Shown here: positions 17,601-26,833 of the stretch, in pieces
Numbering within the stretch: the stretch's first letter is position 1
How the letters are laid out: each line of letters begins with the position of its first letter
Position numbers and translations under genes: made by a program
Notes under the pieces: generated by a model
Told to the model about the DNA's origin: nothing
The model's input: only the letters and a program-made list of their open reading frames with translations
Databases searched by the model: none
Source of the DNA: Spirosoma profusum
Lineage (GTDB): Bacteria; Bacteroidota; Bacteroidia; Cytophagales; Spirosomataceae
Reading direction: 5' to 3'
Assembly: GCF_014699005.1 (NCBI RefSeq)
Contig: NZ_JACWZY010000019.1
Span: 1-64,000, forward strand
DNA: 64,000 bases

Positions 17601-18303
17601 ATGGCTATTAACCAGCATTCTGACGGGCTCACTGCCTTTTTACGGCTGGTCGCAAACCGGCACGGTTGGCCTCTGGACAGGTGTGAGCGCTGAACTGAAA
17701 CTGTCGAAAGCGTTTTCGATTCAGGGAACCAGTCAGTTACGATTCACTGACAATCTGAACGTAACGGGGGCTTATCTGGGCGAATTGGGGATTTCGTACA
17801 ATCTCACCAAACACTGGCAGTTAAGCGGCTACTACCGTTACGTTGGCCGCCGGAAATTCGATAAAGACATCGACGAGTATTACTACCGTCCCTATCACCG
17901 GTTTTACGGCGAGTTGTCGTTCGATCATAAGCTCGGTAAACGTATCAAACTTGATTACCGGCTTCGGTATCAGAACCAATTTAAAGACGACGCCGAGGGA
18001 CTTGTGGCCGACAAAAGCTATCTCCGCAATAAGTTGGAGTTGTCGTTGAATACTACGTCGCGCTTTAGCCCGTTTGTCTCTGCTGATTTGTTTTACCGAC
18101 TTGGTGACGAAGATAGTAAGGGGCTTTTCGATCAGGTTCGCGTGAAAGCCGGCCTTTCTACTGACCTAAGCCCGAACGGTGCCCGATTTCGTCACAGTAT
18201 CGACCTGAGTGTTTTTAACGATGTACCTTTAAACGGCAACGAAGCGAGCGAAATTATTATCGGTGCTACATATAAATTAAAAATTGGGCTAAAAAAGAAG
18301 TGA
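17545..18303 (+). CDS. DUF2490 outer-membrane-like protein
   Basis: The 252-aa protein overlaps the DUF4956 gene by 56 bp. Its signal peptide (KWLLTSILTGSLPFYGWSQ) is preceded by about 18 residues, and no later in-frame ATG gives a signal, so the overlap seems real. The mature part is a series of amphipathic strands (KAFSIQGTSQLRFTDN, HWQLSGYYRYVGRRKF, KLDYRLRYQNQF, KLELSLNTTSRFSPF), matching DUF2490, a probable outer-membrane beta-barrel. It completes a CotH/DUF4956/DUF2490 operon in which the VTC-like polymerase is missing. Confidence 0.75.
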   Translation: MPLLLPQNQKFSKRLRLNKWLLTSILTGSLPFYGWSQTGTVGLWTGVSAELKLSKAFSIQGTSQLRFTDNLNVTGAYLGELGISYNLTKHWQLSGYYRYVGRRKFDKDIDEYYYRPYHRFYGELSFDHKLGKRIKLDYRLRYQNQFKDDAEGLVADKSYLRNKLELSLNTTSRFSPFVSADLFYRLGDEDSKGLFDQVRVKAGLSTDLSPNGARFRHSIDLSVFNDVPLNGNEASEIIIGATYKLKIGLKKK

Positions 18304-18602
18304 GCGACGCAACGTAGCAACACCGATCTACGTAGTACGTAAATAGCGATGTGAGTAAGTAAATATCCCTGACAACTTATTACGTCGGGCAACCCGAATC
18401 AGAACATAATACTGAAGTTGGGCAATCAGGCGAAAAAAGAAAAGAACCCGAGATACATTCCGCAGTTTTAGAAGTTGGTTATCGATTAAGAATCTGTAAA
18501 TTGCTTATTCACTGTAACTTAGAGATCATCTAAGTATACGGTAGTCCAGTTAGTGCATAGTCGTAGTGTGATTTTGAGTGGAGTTTTTAGAACGGCTTTT
18601 TT

Positions 18603-20993
18603 ATGCGCATATCTACCTTTCGGTATATATTCTGGCTATTGGCAGTGGCGCAACCACTGGCCGTACTGGCAACCCATCAGGTTGGCGGGCAGTTGGAAAT
18701 GCGCGCCGTTGGCGACGTACCTGGGCACTTTCATATTACTGTTACTAACTACCTGGAAGATGGAACCCGGGGAGCCGCCAGCCAGGGCACCAGTGGAACC
18801 GTCGGTATTTACCGAGTACGTGATAACACATTGATGTACAGCTTCACGGTACGTCAGACAGGTGGCCGGGAGAAAGTTATTTACGCAAACGAGTTCTGTG
18901 CCGCCCAGCGAAATCTCAACTTCATTGTACTCACGTACGAAGCCGATATTCAACTGTCGCCCAATACCTACAACGACGAGCAGGGCTACTACATGTCGTA
19001 TCAGACACGCAACCGAAATGTAAGTATCAATAATGTTAGCACGCCCGACCAGACCGGCTTCACGTTTTACCTCGAATTTCCATCATTGCTAAAAAACGGG
19101 CTGTATTTTCAAAATTCATCCCCTCATTTTAGCCCTATCAATGGCGAATACATTTGTTTGGGCGCTCCCTTCACGTTCCCATTCGGAGGAACTGATCCCG
19201 ACGGCGACCAACTCCGGTATTCGATGGCCACACCCCTCAATCAGAAAGGAGGCAATAATGTCAACGGAGGTGGTGGTGGTAATCAGAATAGTCTATCGCC
19301 CGCTCCCTATCCAGAATTAAACTGGCTACCGGGTTTCAGTGCCACCAACGCTATTCCTGGCAGCCCTACATTACAGGTCGATGAACAAACAGGTCAGTTG
19401 ACTGTAACGGCTACAGCGTTAGGGCTTTACGTATTCACCGTACGAGTGGAAGAAATTCGGAACGGCGTGAAAATTGGGGAAGTCCGCCGGGATTTTCAGT
19501 TTCTGGTTATTGACTGTCCCCCTCAAACGGTGCCTGATCCAGTTGCCAAATTCCAGGCTTCACCTGATCAGCAGGCAAAAACTATGTGCCTGGGCGATTC
19601 GACTTTACTTCAGGCGACAGTCAATGCAGACTGGAACTATCAGTGGCGTCGGGATGGTATAAACCTTTCTGGCGCAACCAGTTCCTCACTAACCGTACGG
19701 GAACCTGGCGAATATATGGTTGTCGTTTCTCAGAAAGCAGCCTGTAGTAAAGTCGGAAATTCCGAGAATTTGCGGGTTATTGTCATTGGTGCAGCAGCGA
19801 AGCTGTTTGAAGCCGGCCATTTATGCGCTACGACGGGTTCTGTACAATTCACCGTTAAGGGCGATGACGATGTAACGTATCAATGGTATCGGAACAATCA
19901 GGCGATGGCTGGTGAAACTGCGGATTCGCTACGTACCGAACAACCAGGACGGTACTACGTGAGGCTAACGTATAATACGTTGGGATGTAAAGTCAATACG
20001 GATACAGCCAACATCCAACGCTCGGCAGCAGTACAGGCGCTCATCAAATCGTCGACAGGCCAAAATCGGATTTGTCCGCAAGACTCTCTTCAGTTGCAGG
20101 GCAGCGGTGGTAGTAGCTATAGTTGGGAGATAGATGGCACGACAGTAGGCGGCAGTGAGCAATACGTAACCAGCAAGCCCGGAACATTTGTGCTGACTGC
20201 TACTGATTTTTTTGGCTGCAAGGGAACATCGCCACCGGTCGCCATCATCCAGCTTGCCCCTATTGTGGTTACGCTGGACTCTATTCCAGACGTTTGCGGA
20301 CCAAATAATCCAGTTTATACGTTGGTAGGCAGTCCATCAGAGGGCATATTTGTCGGACCGGGCGTGATGGGCGATCAATTTAACCCGAAGGATGCTGGCG
20401 TGGGCAATCATCAGATAACGTACACAGTAAAGGTGGCCCCTGAATGTCAGGGTACAGTTGCGATCCGAACGGCAATAGTGGCTCCTATTCCAACCATTGA
20501 ACTGCGGGATTCGCTGACAACGTACACCGGCAATACGTTCTCTCTGAATCCGGTTTATACCGGAGAACCAACCCAGTTTCAGTGGGAGTCTGCTACGTTT
20601 CTCGACAATCCAAACGCTGCGAATCCCACGATTACCAACATCGAAAAAGATATTACCTACACTATTAATGTGAAAAACAAGTCGGGCTGTCCCGTTAAAG
20701 ACACCATTTACATTAAGGTGCTTGCCCGGGTATGGGTGCCCGATGCCTTCTCGCCCAATGGCGATGGTATGAACGATACGTGGGAATTACCCGGTATCGA
20801 AGCATTTCCGGACGCCATTGTAACCGTTTTCAATCGATGGGGAGAAATTGTTTATTCCTCCGAAAAGGGTTATAAAAATCCTTTCGATGGTACGTTGAAC
20901 GGTACGTCCCTGCCAGCGGGTTTATATGCCTACGCGGTACGTACCGTCCCTGAAAAACCTATTTTACGAGGAAGTCTGATGCTGGTCAGATAG
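18603..20993 (+). CDS. T9SS-secreted surface protein with gliding-motility-type C-terminal domain
   Basis: The 796-aa protein has a signal peptide (YIFWLLAVAQPLAVLATHQ). A beta-rich N-terminal region contains ICLGAPFTFPFGGTDPDGDQLRYSM, and tandem Ig-like domains with paired Cys include NYQWRRDGINLSGATSSSLTV and TYQWYRNNQAMAGETADSL. The C-terminal sorting domain reads VPDAFSPNGDGMNDTW and VTVFNRWGEIVYSS. That C-terminal domain is the type-B signal for the Type IX secretion system, so the protein should be exported across the outer membrane and displayed or released. Adhesion is an inference. Confidence 0.9.
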   Translation: MRISTFRYIFWLLAVAQPLAVLATHQVGGQLEMRAVGDVPGHFHITVTNYLEDGTRGAASQGTSGTVGIYRVRDNTLMYSFTVRQTGGREKVIYANEFCAAQRNLNFIVLTYEADIQLSPNTYNDEQGYYMSYQTRNRNVSINNVSTPDQTGFTFYLEFPSLLKNGLYFQNSSPHFSPINGEYICLGAPFTFPFGGTDPDGDQLRYSMATPLNQKGGNNVNGGGGGNQNSLSPAPYPELNWLPGFSATNAIPGSPTLQVDEQTGQLTVTATALGLYVFTVRVEEIRNGVKIGEVRRDFQFLVIDCPPQTVPDPVAKFQASPDQQAKTMCLGDSTLLQATVNADWNYQWRRDGINLSGATSSSLTVREPGEYMVVVSQKAACSKVGNSENLRVIVIGAAAKLFEAGHLCATTGSVQFTVKGDDDVTYQWYRNNQAMAGETADSLRTEQPGRYYVRLTYNTLGCKVNTDTANIQRSAAVQALIKSSTGQNRICPQDSLQLQGSGGSSYSWEIDGTTVGGSEQYVTSKPGTFVLTATDFFGCKGTSPPVAIIQLAPIVVTLDSIPDVCGPNNPVYTLVGSPSEGIFVGPGVMGDQFNPKDAGVGNHQITYTVKVAPECQGTVAIRTAIVAPIPTIELRDSLTTYTGNTFSLNPVYTGEPTQFQWESATFLDNPNAANPTITNIEKDITYTINVKNKSGCPVKDTIYIKVLARVWVPDAFSPNGDGMNDTWELPGIEAFPDAIVTVFNRWGEIVYSSEKGYKNPFDGTLNGTSLPAGLYAYAVRTVPEKPILRGSLMLVR

Positions 20994-20998
20994 TGCGG

Positions 20999-21066
20999 TA
21001 AATGTATGAAGTATGATGTGTGATACTTGTTGAGCAATACATCACACATCATACTTCATACATTTA
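20999..21066. terminator. 26-bp perfect inverted repeat between convergent genes
   Basis: Arms at 20999-21024 (beginning TAAATGTATGAAGTATGATG) and 21041-21066 are perfect complements around a 16-nt loop. It lies between the stop codons of two convergent genes and probably ends transcription from both sides. Confidence 0.75.
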
Positions 21067-21067
21067 A

Positions 21068-21619
21068 TTATCCTTGTTTTACGACCTGGATGTTCAATGC
21101 TAGTTTCACGTCATCGCTGACCACAACGCCACCGGCTTCGGTAACGCCATCCCACGTCAGGCCAAATTCTTTCCGTTTGATCGTGCCCGAAATTTCAAAA
21201 CCGGCTTTGGTTTGTCCGTAAAAATCCTGCATCTGTCCGCCGTGCTCAACGTTTAACGTAACGGATTTGGTTGTGCCCCGGATGGTCAGATCACCAATGA
21301 GCGAATACGTATCATCACCGGTTTTGGTCATGCTTGTCGATACGAAAGTCAGTTTTGGGTGCGAAGCTGCATCAAAGAAATCAGCCGATTTCAGGTGACC
21401 GTCACGTTGTTCCTGGCCTGTGGTGATACTGTCTATATCGGCAGAAAATGAAACAGAAGCCCCGTCGAAATCGTCGTCATCATGCGAAACAATTTGTCCT
21501 TCATATTTCCCGAAAGAACCCGTTACGGTCGAGATAACGAGGTGTTTCACTTTGAATTGAACTTCAGAATGTAAAGGGTCAATAACCCAGGTTGTGTCTA
21601 CGGCTGTTTGCGTTGCCAT
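21068..21619 (-). CDS. YceI-family lipid-binding protein
   Basis: The 183-aa protein matches the YceI lipocalin-like fold: WVIDPLHSEVQFKVKHLVIS, VSFSADIDSITTGQEQRDGHLKSADFFDAASHP (in part), and YSLIGDLTIRGTTKSVTLNVE. YceI proteins bind isoprenoid or fatty chains. No signal peptide is present, so this member is probably cytoplasmic, unlike E. coli YceI. It is single-gene, with a long inverted repeat at its 3' end. The start at 21619 (MATQTAVDTTWVID) fits the family N-terminus. Confidence 0.9.
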   Translation of the reverse strand: MATQTAVDTTWVIDPLHSEVQFKVKHLVISTVTGSFGKYEGQIVSHDDDDFDGASVSFSADIDSITTGQEQRDGHLKSADFFDAASHPKLTFVSTSMTKTGDDTYSLIGDLTIRGTTKSVTLNVEHGGQMQDFYGQTKAGFEISGTIKRKEFGLTWDGVTEAGGVVVSDDVKLALNIQVVKQG

Positions 21620-21809
21620 GGTTATATAGTTTTAATTTTATGTTTCAACATTTGATGTATATACATTTAATTACAGAAAATTGTTCGCTTAGCTGATATA
21701 TTTTTTCAGATTTTTGTCAGGAGTCCTGCTATACAGGAAGTTACATACCGAACCTGTTTAGACATTCCGAGAAAATGTTGCCAATGAGTGTTTTGTCATA
21801 CTGATGAAG

Positions 21810-23330
21810 CTACTTCATTAGCATGATAGCCGCCATGATCTCCATGCCCTCCCAGAGATATTGTACCTTAACGTTCTCATTTTCGGCGTGTTGATTGTTG
21901 TCATAATTTACGACCGGCACCGACACTACGTTGGCTTTCAATACACTTTCAAATAAATAAAGCGGTAAACTCCCACCCGATGAGGGCGAAATAACAATAG
22001 GCTCAGCGGTAGTTGATTGAACCGCCTTAATGACCGATTGTGCAACAGGTAAATCGAGGGGAGTTCGCTGGGCGTTGTAGCCGTGTCCCTGGGTGATTTT
22101 GATGAGCTTCGGATACTGCTGGCGTTCGGCATCGGTCGGGTCGTGGTCGATGATCTGATAACCCTGACCCTGAATATGATCTCTGACCCGCCCAATCTGC
22201 CGTGTTACGTCGTTCCCCCGAACAAGTCGCAAATCGAGAACTGCTTCGGCTTTGGCCGGTATTACGTTACCTGCCATCGCGCCCACATTAGCGCTTTGAA
22301 ATCCGTTGATATTCAGCGTCGGACGCATGAGCAATTCGACAAACGGCGTTCCGTTGCCGTCGGGTTTTGCGATGCCTAATTCCTGTTTCAGGGCGGCTTC
22401 CATATTTGGCACCTTGGCCAGCGCCTGTTTTTCGGAGGCTGATAATGGTGCTACGTCGTCATAGAATCCCTTGATGAGCACTTTGTCATCATCATCTTTC
22501 ATACTGGCTAGTAATTTCACTAGTCGCCAAGCCGGATTGGGTGCCCAGTTGCCATAGTTGCCACTGTGCAATGGGCGCTTCGGTCCGTACACAGTTAGGT
22601 GCATATTCACATCGCCCCGAACCCCGAACTGAACGATACGTTTCCCCGATACGTGGCGAGGGCCATCGGCAATAATCCAGAGATCGCTGGCGAGTTTATC
22701 GCGGTGTTTCTCGAAAATTTCACCCAGGTGCGTCGAGCCAACTTCTTCTTCGCCTTCGAAGAAAAATTTCAGATTGACAGTAGGCGTAATCTTACTTTTT
22801 ACGAGGGCATCATAGGCATTCAGAATAGTCATGACACCGGCTTTATCATCGGCACTCCCCCGCCCCGTCAACCGCCAGTTCGGGTCAATGGCATCGCCTG
22901 ATTTGTACGTTGTCACGATTTTGCCGCCCTGCTCAACCGGTGCCGTAACGAAAACAGGCGTAAAAGGTTGCAATCCATCCGCCCACTGTTTCGGGTTTAC
23001 GGGCTGGCCGTCGTAATGGGCATAAAAGATGACCGTTTTTTGAGCGCCCGGCACCTTCATTTCTCCAAAAACGGCAGGTGTCGTACCAGGTTTAGCGCCA
23101 TCGAGCAGAATCGGTTGAATGCCCCGCTGCTTCATCATCTGCATAATGAACGTAGCATTTTTTCGGATGTTAACCGAATCACTCGATACGTTGGGAATGG
23201 ATAAAAACTGTCGGTATTCATCCATCAACGCGGTTTCATGCGCTTTTCGATATTGACGAACCTGCTCCGTCACCGTCTGGGCGCGGGTTGAAATGACACT
23301 GATTAATACAAGGAGTACGGTTTTTTTCAT
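21810..23330 (-). CDS. M20-family metallo-dipeptidase
   Basis: The 506-aa exported protein has a signal peptide (MKKTVLLVLISVISTRAQ). The di-zinc M20 motifs are FYAHYDGQP, GRGSADDKAGVMT, EGEEEVGS and the late His in NNQHAENE. The dimerisation domain contains RPTLNINGFQSANVGAMAGNV (shortened here). It should cleave small peptides or acylated amino acids in the periplasm. A palindromic repeat carrying a nested MITE lies between it and the next upstream gene in the same direction. Confidence 0.9.
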   Translation of the reverse strand: MKKTVLLVLISVISTRAQTVTEQVRQYRKAHETALMDEYRQFLSIPNVSSDSVNIRKNATFIMQMMKQRGIQPILLDGAKPGTTPAVFGEMKVPGAQKTVIFYAHYDGQPVNPKQWADGLQPFTPVFVTAPVEQGGKIVTTYKSGDAIDPNWRLTGRGSADDKAGVMTILNAYDALVKSKITPTVNLKFFFEGEEEVGSTHLGEIFEKHRDKLASDLWIIADGPRHVSGKRIVQFGVRGDVNMHLTVYGPKRPLHSGNYGNWAPNPAWRLVKLLASMKDDDDKVLIKGFYDDVAPLSASEKQALAKVPNMEAALKQELGIAKPDGNGTPFVELLMRPTLNINGFQSANVGAMAGNVIPAKAEAVLDLRLVRGNDVTRQIGRVRDHIQGQGYQIIDHDPTDAERQQYPKLIKITQGHGYNAQRTPLDLPVAQSVIKAVQSTTAEPIVISPSSGGSLPLYLFESVLKANVVSVPVVNYDNNQHAENENVKVQYLWEGMEIMAAIMLMK

Positions 23331-23390
23331 GAGTATAATTCAGGTTGTATGAGTTCTTCCACTAACTGATTTTAGGCAATTCATCGAGCG

Positions 23391-23599
23391 ATTTTGTCAT
23401 GCTGACGCAGGAAGCATCTTAAAGCATCAAAACCTGAGAGTATGAAAACCTTAAGAAGCTGTCTGAAAACTATTTTGTAATTCGTTCAAAAACCCCTAAA
23501 TCCCCTGAAGGGGACTTTGTGCGAGTTAAGTCCCCTTCAGGGGATTTAGGGGTTTTTCAGACAGTTTCTAAGATGCTTCCTTCGTCAGCATGACAAAAT
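23391..23599. repeat. Palindromic repeat interrupted by a MITE-like element
   Basis: The left arm ATTTTGTCATGCTGACGCAG continues through GAAGCATCTTAA, and the right arm from 23569 reads TAAGATGCTTCCTTCGTCAG then CATGACAAAAT. They are near-perfect complements, but the loop is expanded by the 114-bp element at 23455-23568. Uninterrupted members of the family have loops of roughly 20-32 bp. Confidence 0.85.
23455..23568. mobile_element. 114-bp MITE-like element, copy 1
   Basis: Terminal inverted repeats are GAAGCTGTCTGAAAA and TTTTCAGACAGTTTC (one mismatch), flanked by the 3-bp duplication TAA (23452-23454 and 23569-23571). The interior has a second palindrome (CCCCTAAATCCCCTGAAGGG and its complement). 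A near-identical copy lies in opposite orientation at 57834-57953. No coding capacity exists, so it depends on a transposase elsewhere. TNA duplications resemble IS5-family (IS1031-type) targets, which is an inference. Confidence 0.8.
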
Positions 23600-23607
23600 C
23601 ACTACGC

Positions 23608-25173
23608 CTACCGCCCCGATGCCGCCTTGTTTGTTACGTCGGGAGTTTTAGTGAACTCCATGCCTCCGCAGATTAATTTGATCACCTTACCCTGCGTATC
23701 AAGGATGAAACTGACGGGGTCTTTGCCATTCCAGAACTGATCGTACCGGAGCCGGAACGTATCGAAATGCCAGTGGTCCAGATAGCCCGTCGACAGACTA
23801 TTGATCGTTACGTAGAGTTTGTCGTTCCGAAGCGTTACGTCGGCTTTTCCGTAAAGCGGGTCGGTATACGTACCCACGTAAGCGGTCATTGGAAGCGATG
23901 GTTTTGTATTCATTACCCGCGTACTGTCGATTTTTCGCTCGGTCTGTTTTGCCTGTTGACGAATACCGCCGTATAGCTGTTTCAAATCCCGGCTCCAGTC
24001 ACGGTCAATACCTAGCCCACCGAACGTATCAAAAGCCCGGTACATCAGTGCATGACGTACTTCGGTATGATCGAGGTTTCCCTGTACGTAAACAGCCAGT
24101 TTCCGGTCGGGAAGTTGCCCGTGAATGGCGACCATACCAGTCAGGCTACCCGTATGAAAATTGACGCGATGTCCCCGGTAATCGTGCTGGAACCAGCCCA
24201 GGCCGTAGGTTTTCCAAACGGGCTTCGTCAGTCGCTGCGTTGGGTAGAACTGGCCGTCGGTTACGAGCGTCTGCGGCTTGAACAGTTCGGCCCACGTAGC
24301 GGGTTTTAGCAACGTTTTTCCGTTGTATCGGCCACTGTCGAGCATGCACTGCATCCAGGCCGCTACGTCGTCGGGGCAGGTCCACACCGAACCCGCCGGA
24401 CCTATGGCATCTACCAGTCCCTCTTCGGTTGGACTGTCGACAAGCCGGATCGTATCGTTCACCTCTACGTGCGGTTTCGCCCGATTGGCGTCTGTTACGT
24501 CCTTGAATAACGCTTTGGTACGTTGCATACCCAGTGGTTCGAACAGACGCGTTCGGATGAATACCTCCCAGGGCATTCCGCTCACTTTTTCGAGCACTTT
24601 CCCGGCAGCCAGATACATGATATTCTGATAAATGAACCCCGAACGTAGCGAATACGAAGGTTTGATCAGCCGCATCCGACGTAGTATTTCATCCGACGGA
24701 ATCTGCATGGCGGCCCACAATACGTCGGCATTTCCGACGCCCGTATTATGAATGAGCAAATCGCGCACCCGAACCTCACGCGTAACGGCGGGGTCATAAA
24801 ACAGAAAGTCGGGTAAATAATTGACCACGGGATCGTCCCATCGCAGTTTCCCTTCATCGACAAGCATCCCCAGACAGGCGGCAGTCATGGCTTTGGTGGT
24901 CGACGCCATCGCAAATAGTGTCTGTGTATCAACGGATTCGGTTTTGGCAGTTGATGCCGGACGTAGCGCCCGAACGCCGTAGCCTTTCTTGAATAGTACC
25001 TTACCCTCTTTCACAACCGTAACCGTCAAACCCGGTACGTGCCAGTCGCGCACAGCTTGCTGCACGTACGCATCAAAGTGAGCGAGGGAATCCGTCTGTT
25101 TTTTTGTGGATTGGGCGAACAGAAGCTGACACGTAGTGACGAAGACCGTCAGGAAAGTAAAGGCTTGTTTCAT
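23608..25173 (-). CDS. Class C beta-lactamase-like serine hydrolase with DUF3471-type C-terminus
   Basis: The 521-aa exported protein has a signal peptide (AFTFLTVFVTTCQLLFAQ). The serine-hydrolase motifs are S91-T-T-K94 (FAMASTTKAMT), the Tyr-x-Asn motif in SGFIYQNIMYLAAG and the HTG triad in FHTGSLTGMV. The last 110 residues (MTAYVGTYTDPLYGKADVTLRNDKLY, shortened) form the lipocalin-like DUF3471 domain. Such enzymes are usually D-aminopeptidases, esterases or cell-wall carboxypeptidases rather than true beta-lactamases. The specific substrate is unknown. Confidence 0.9.
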   Translation of the reverse strand: MKQAFTFLTVFVTTCQLLFAQSTKKQTDSLAHFDAYVQQAVRDWHVPGLTVTVVKEGKVLFKKGYGVRALRPASTAKTESVDTQTLFAMASTTKAMTAACLGMLVDEGKLRWDDPVVNYLPDFLFYDPAVTREVRVRDLLIHNTGVGNADVLWAAMQIPSDEILRRMRLIKPSYSLRSGFIYQNIMYLAAGKVLEKVSGMPWEVFIRTRLFEPLGMQRTKALFKDVTDANRAKPHVEVNDTIRLVDSPTEEGLVDAIGPAGSVWTCPDDVAAWMQCMLDSGRYNGKTLLKPATWAELFKPQTLVTDGQFYPTQRLTKPVWKTYGLGWFQHDYRGHRVNFHTGSLTGMVAIHGQLPDRKLAVYVQGNLDHTEVRHALMYRAFDTFGGLGIDRDWSRDLKQLYGGIRQQAKQTERKIDSTRVMNTKPSLPMTAYVGTYTDPLYGKADVTLRNDKLYVTINSLSTGYLDHWHFDTFRLRYDQFWNGKDPVSFILDTQGKVIKLICGGMEFTKTPDVTNKAASGR

Positions 25174-25243
25174 GGCAGGTTGATGGTTGCCCTAAGATAA
25201 TGTTTTATCAGTTTGCCAAAACGCGAATTCAGGCGTCTATGTG

Positions 25244-25251
25244 TAGATTTG
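25244..25251 (+). promoter_or_regulatory. -7 promoter element for the M28 peptidase
   Basis: TAGATTTG matches the Bacteroidota TAnnTTTG element exactly, 34 bp before ATG 25285. This argues against the upstream TTG start at 25213, which would lie before the promoter. Confidence 0.5.
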
Positions 25252-25284
25252 CTTTATTCCTTCTATTGTTCTTCAAATACAACC

Positions 25285-26772
25285 ATGTTTTATCGAAAGC
25301 ATCATAAATTCTGGCAAGCTGTAGCTATTCTCCTGTTAGCTCTTTACGTTCCCAAGTCCAGTTGGGCGCAATCGAAAGCCAGCGCTGTAGCGGCTATCAC
25401 CGAAAGTGACATTAAACGTGACCTTTTTGCACTCGCCGGCGATCATTTTCGAGGCCGCGAAGGTGGCTCACTCGATGAATTAAAGGCTTCGGTCTGGATT
25501 GCCGATCAGCTACGGGCTATGGGTCTGCAACCGGCGGGCGACGACGGTACGTTCTTCCAGTTCTTTCATATTCAGCGCACACGTATCACCGAAACCAGCC
25601 GACTGAACATCGGTACGCATCAACTGACGCATGGTCAGGACGCATTTATTCTGGCTCCAGCCATTGCCTCAGTCGATGCGCCACTGGTATTTGTGGGAAA
25701 AGGTACGCCCGATGAACTGGCGAAGGTCGATATAAAGGGAAAAGCCGTTGCGCTGGAATTTTCCGGAACGGCACCGGCCGAATTAAGCTACCGACGCTTT
25801 CTGCTTGGTACCATGAACCGTCGGGCGGCCGAGTTAGTGAAAGCCGGGGCGTTGGCCGTTATTTGGGTATCGAACGCCGATGCGCAGTTTTATTTCGACC
25901 GCTGGACCACCGGCCTTGAACGGGGCCGCTACGACCTCCCCGGCGGAACCAACACCCGCGTGTTTTCGCAAGCACCCACTGTTTGGCTACCGGCTAGTAC
26001 GCTGGACTGGATAAAGCAACCTAACCAGCAGTTTACCAACGTAGTAAACGTCGAAAGTTTTAACTATCCATCCGTGAACATCGTTGCTAAAGTGCCGGGA
26101 ACTGATCCTACACTCAAAAATGAATACGTCCTGTTCAGCACTCACCAGGACCATGATGGTGTTCGGCGGGCGGTAGCGGGTGATTCCATCTGGAACGGCG
26201 CCGACGATAACGCCAGTGGTTGCGTAGCGACAATGGCTATCGGACGAGCGTTCGCCCGAAAACCAGGGAAACGGTCAGCCTTGTTTGTTTTTCACGGGGC
26301 TGAAGAACGTGGATTGTTAGGTTCTCGATACTACGTTGAAAAACCCACAGTACCCCGTTCGTCTATCGTGGCCGTTCTGAATGCCGAGATGATTGGTCGG
26401 AATGCCGCCGATAGTGCCTGCATTCTGGGTCAGCACCCCCCGCACCGCAACTCAACTGATCTGGTGAATGCAGCTCTGGCCGTAAACCAGTCAGAATCGC
26501 ATTTCAAACTGGATACGCTCTGGGATAAACCCGATCATCCTGAAGGCTGGTATTTCCGCTCCGACCACCTCCCCTACGCCCGCGCCAACGTACCGGCCAT
26601 TGCCTTCACCAGCCTGCTCCATCCTGACTACCATACGCCCAAAGACGAACCGGAACGTATCAATACGTCCAAAGTGACACGTATCGCCAAGTGGATTTAC
26701 CTGACCGGTTGGGACGTAGCAAATCGACCGCAGCGCGTAGGACTGGATAAAGATTTTAAACTGGAACGGTAG
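25285..26772 (+). CDS. M28-family zinc aminopeptidase
   Basis: The start is set at ATG 25285, giving a clean signal peptide (FWQAVAILLLALYVPKSSWAQ) and a product of 495 aa. M28 zinc ligands are visible in FSTHQDHDGV, WNGADDNASGCVA, HGAEERGLLGS and near the C-terminus HPDYHTPKDEP. A PA-like domain insert (APLVFVGKGTPDELAKVDIKG, shortened) precedes the catalytic domain. The protein should be a periplasmic or secreted aminopeptidase. The next gene, a serine hydrolase, follows after a short imperfect palindrome, suggesting a functional but possibly separately transcribed neighbour. Confidence 0.9.
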   Translation: MFYRKHHKFWQAVAILLLALYVPKSSWAQSKASAVAAITESDIKRDLFALAGDHFRGREGGSLDELKASVWIADQLRAMGLQPAGDDGTFFQFFHIQRTRITETSRLNIGTHQLTHGQDAFILAPAIASVDAPLVFVGKGTPDELAKVDIKGKAVALEFSGTAPAELSYRRFLLGTMNRRAAELVKAGALAVIWVSNADAQFYFDRWTTGLERGRYDLPGGTNTRVFSQAPTVWLPASTLDWIKQPNQQFTNVVNVESFNYPSVNIVAKVPGTDPTLKNEYVLFSTHQDHDGVRRAVAGDSIWNGADDNASGCVATMAIGRAFARKPGKRSALFVFHGAEERGLLGSRYYVEKPTVPRSSIVAVLNAEMIGRNAADSACILGQHPPHRNSTDLVNAALAVNQSESHFKLDTLWDKPDHPEGWYFRSDHLPYARANVPAIAFTSLLHPDYHTPKDEPERINTSKVTRIAKWIYLTGWDVANRPQRVGLDKDFKLER

Positions 26773-26811
26773 TTTTTTGTCATGCTGGGTAACGAAGCAT
26801 GATAAAAAACT
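26771..26811. repeat. Short imperfect palindrome of the GTCATGCT family
   Basis: AGTTTTTTGTCATGCT pairs with AGCATGATAAAAAACT around a 9-nt loop (one mismatch). It starts at the stop codon of the M28 gene and has poly-T/poly-A ends, so it can act as a terminator in both directions. It looks like a shortened member of the window's palindromic repeat family. Confidence 0.7.
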
Positions 26812-26833
26812 CCTTTATGATCAAAACTTTCAA

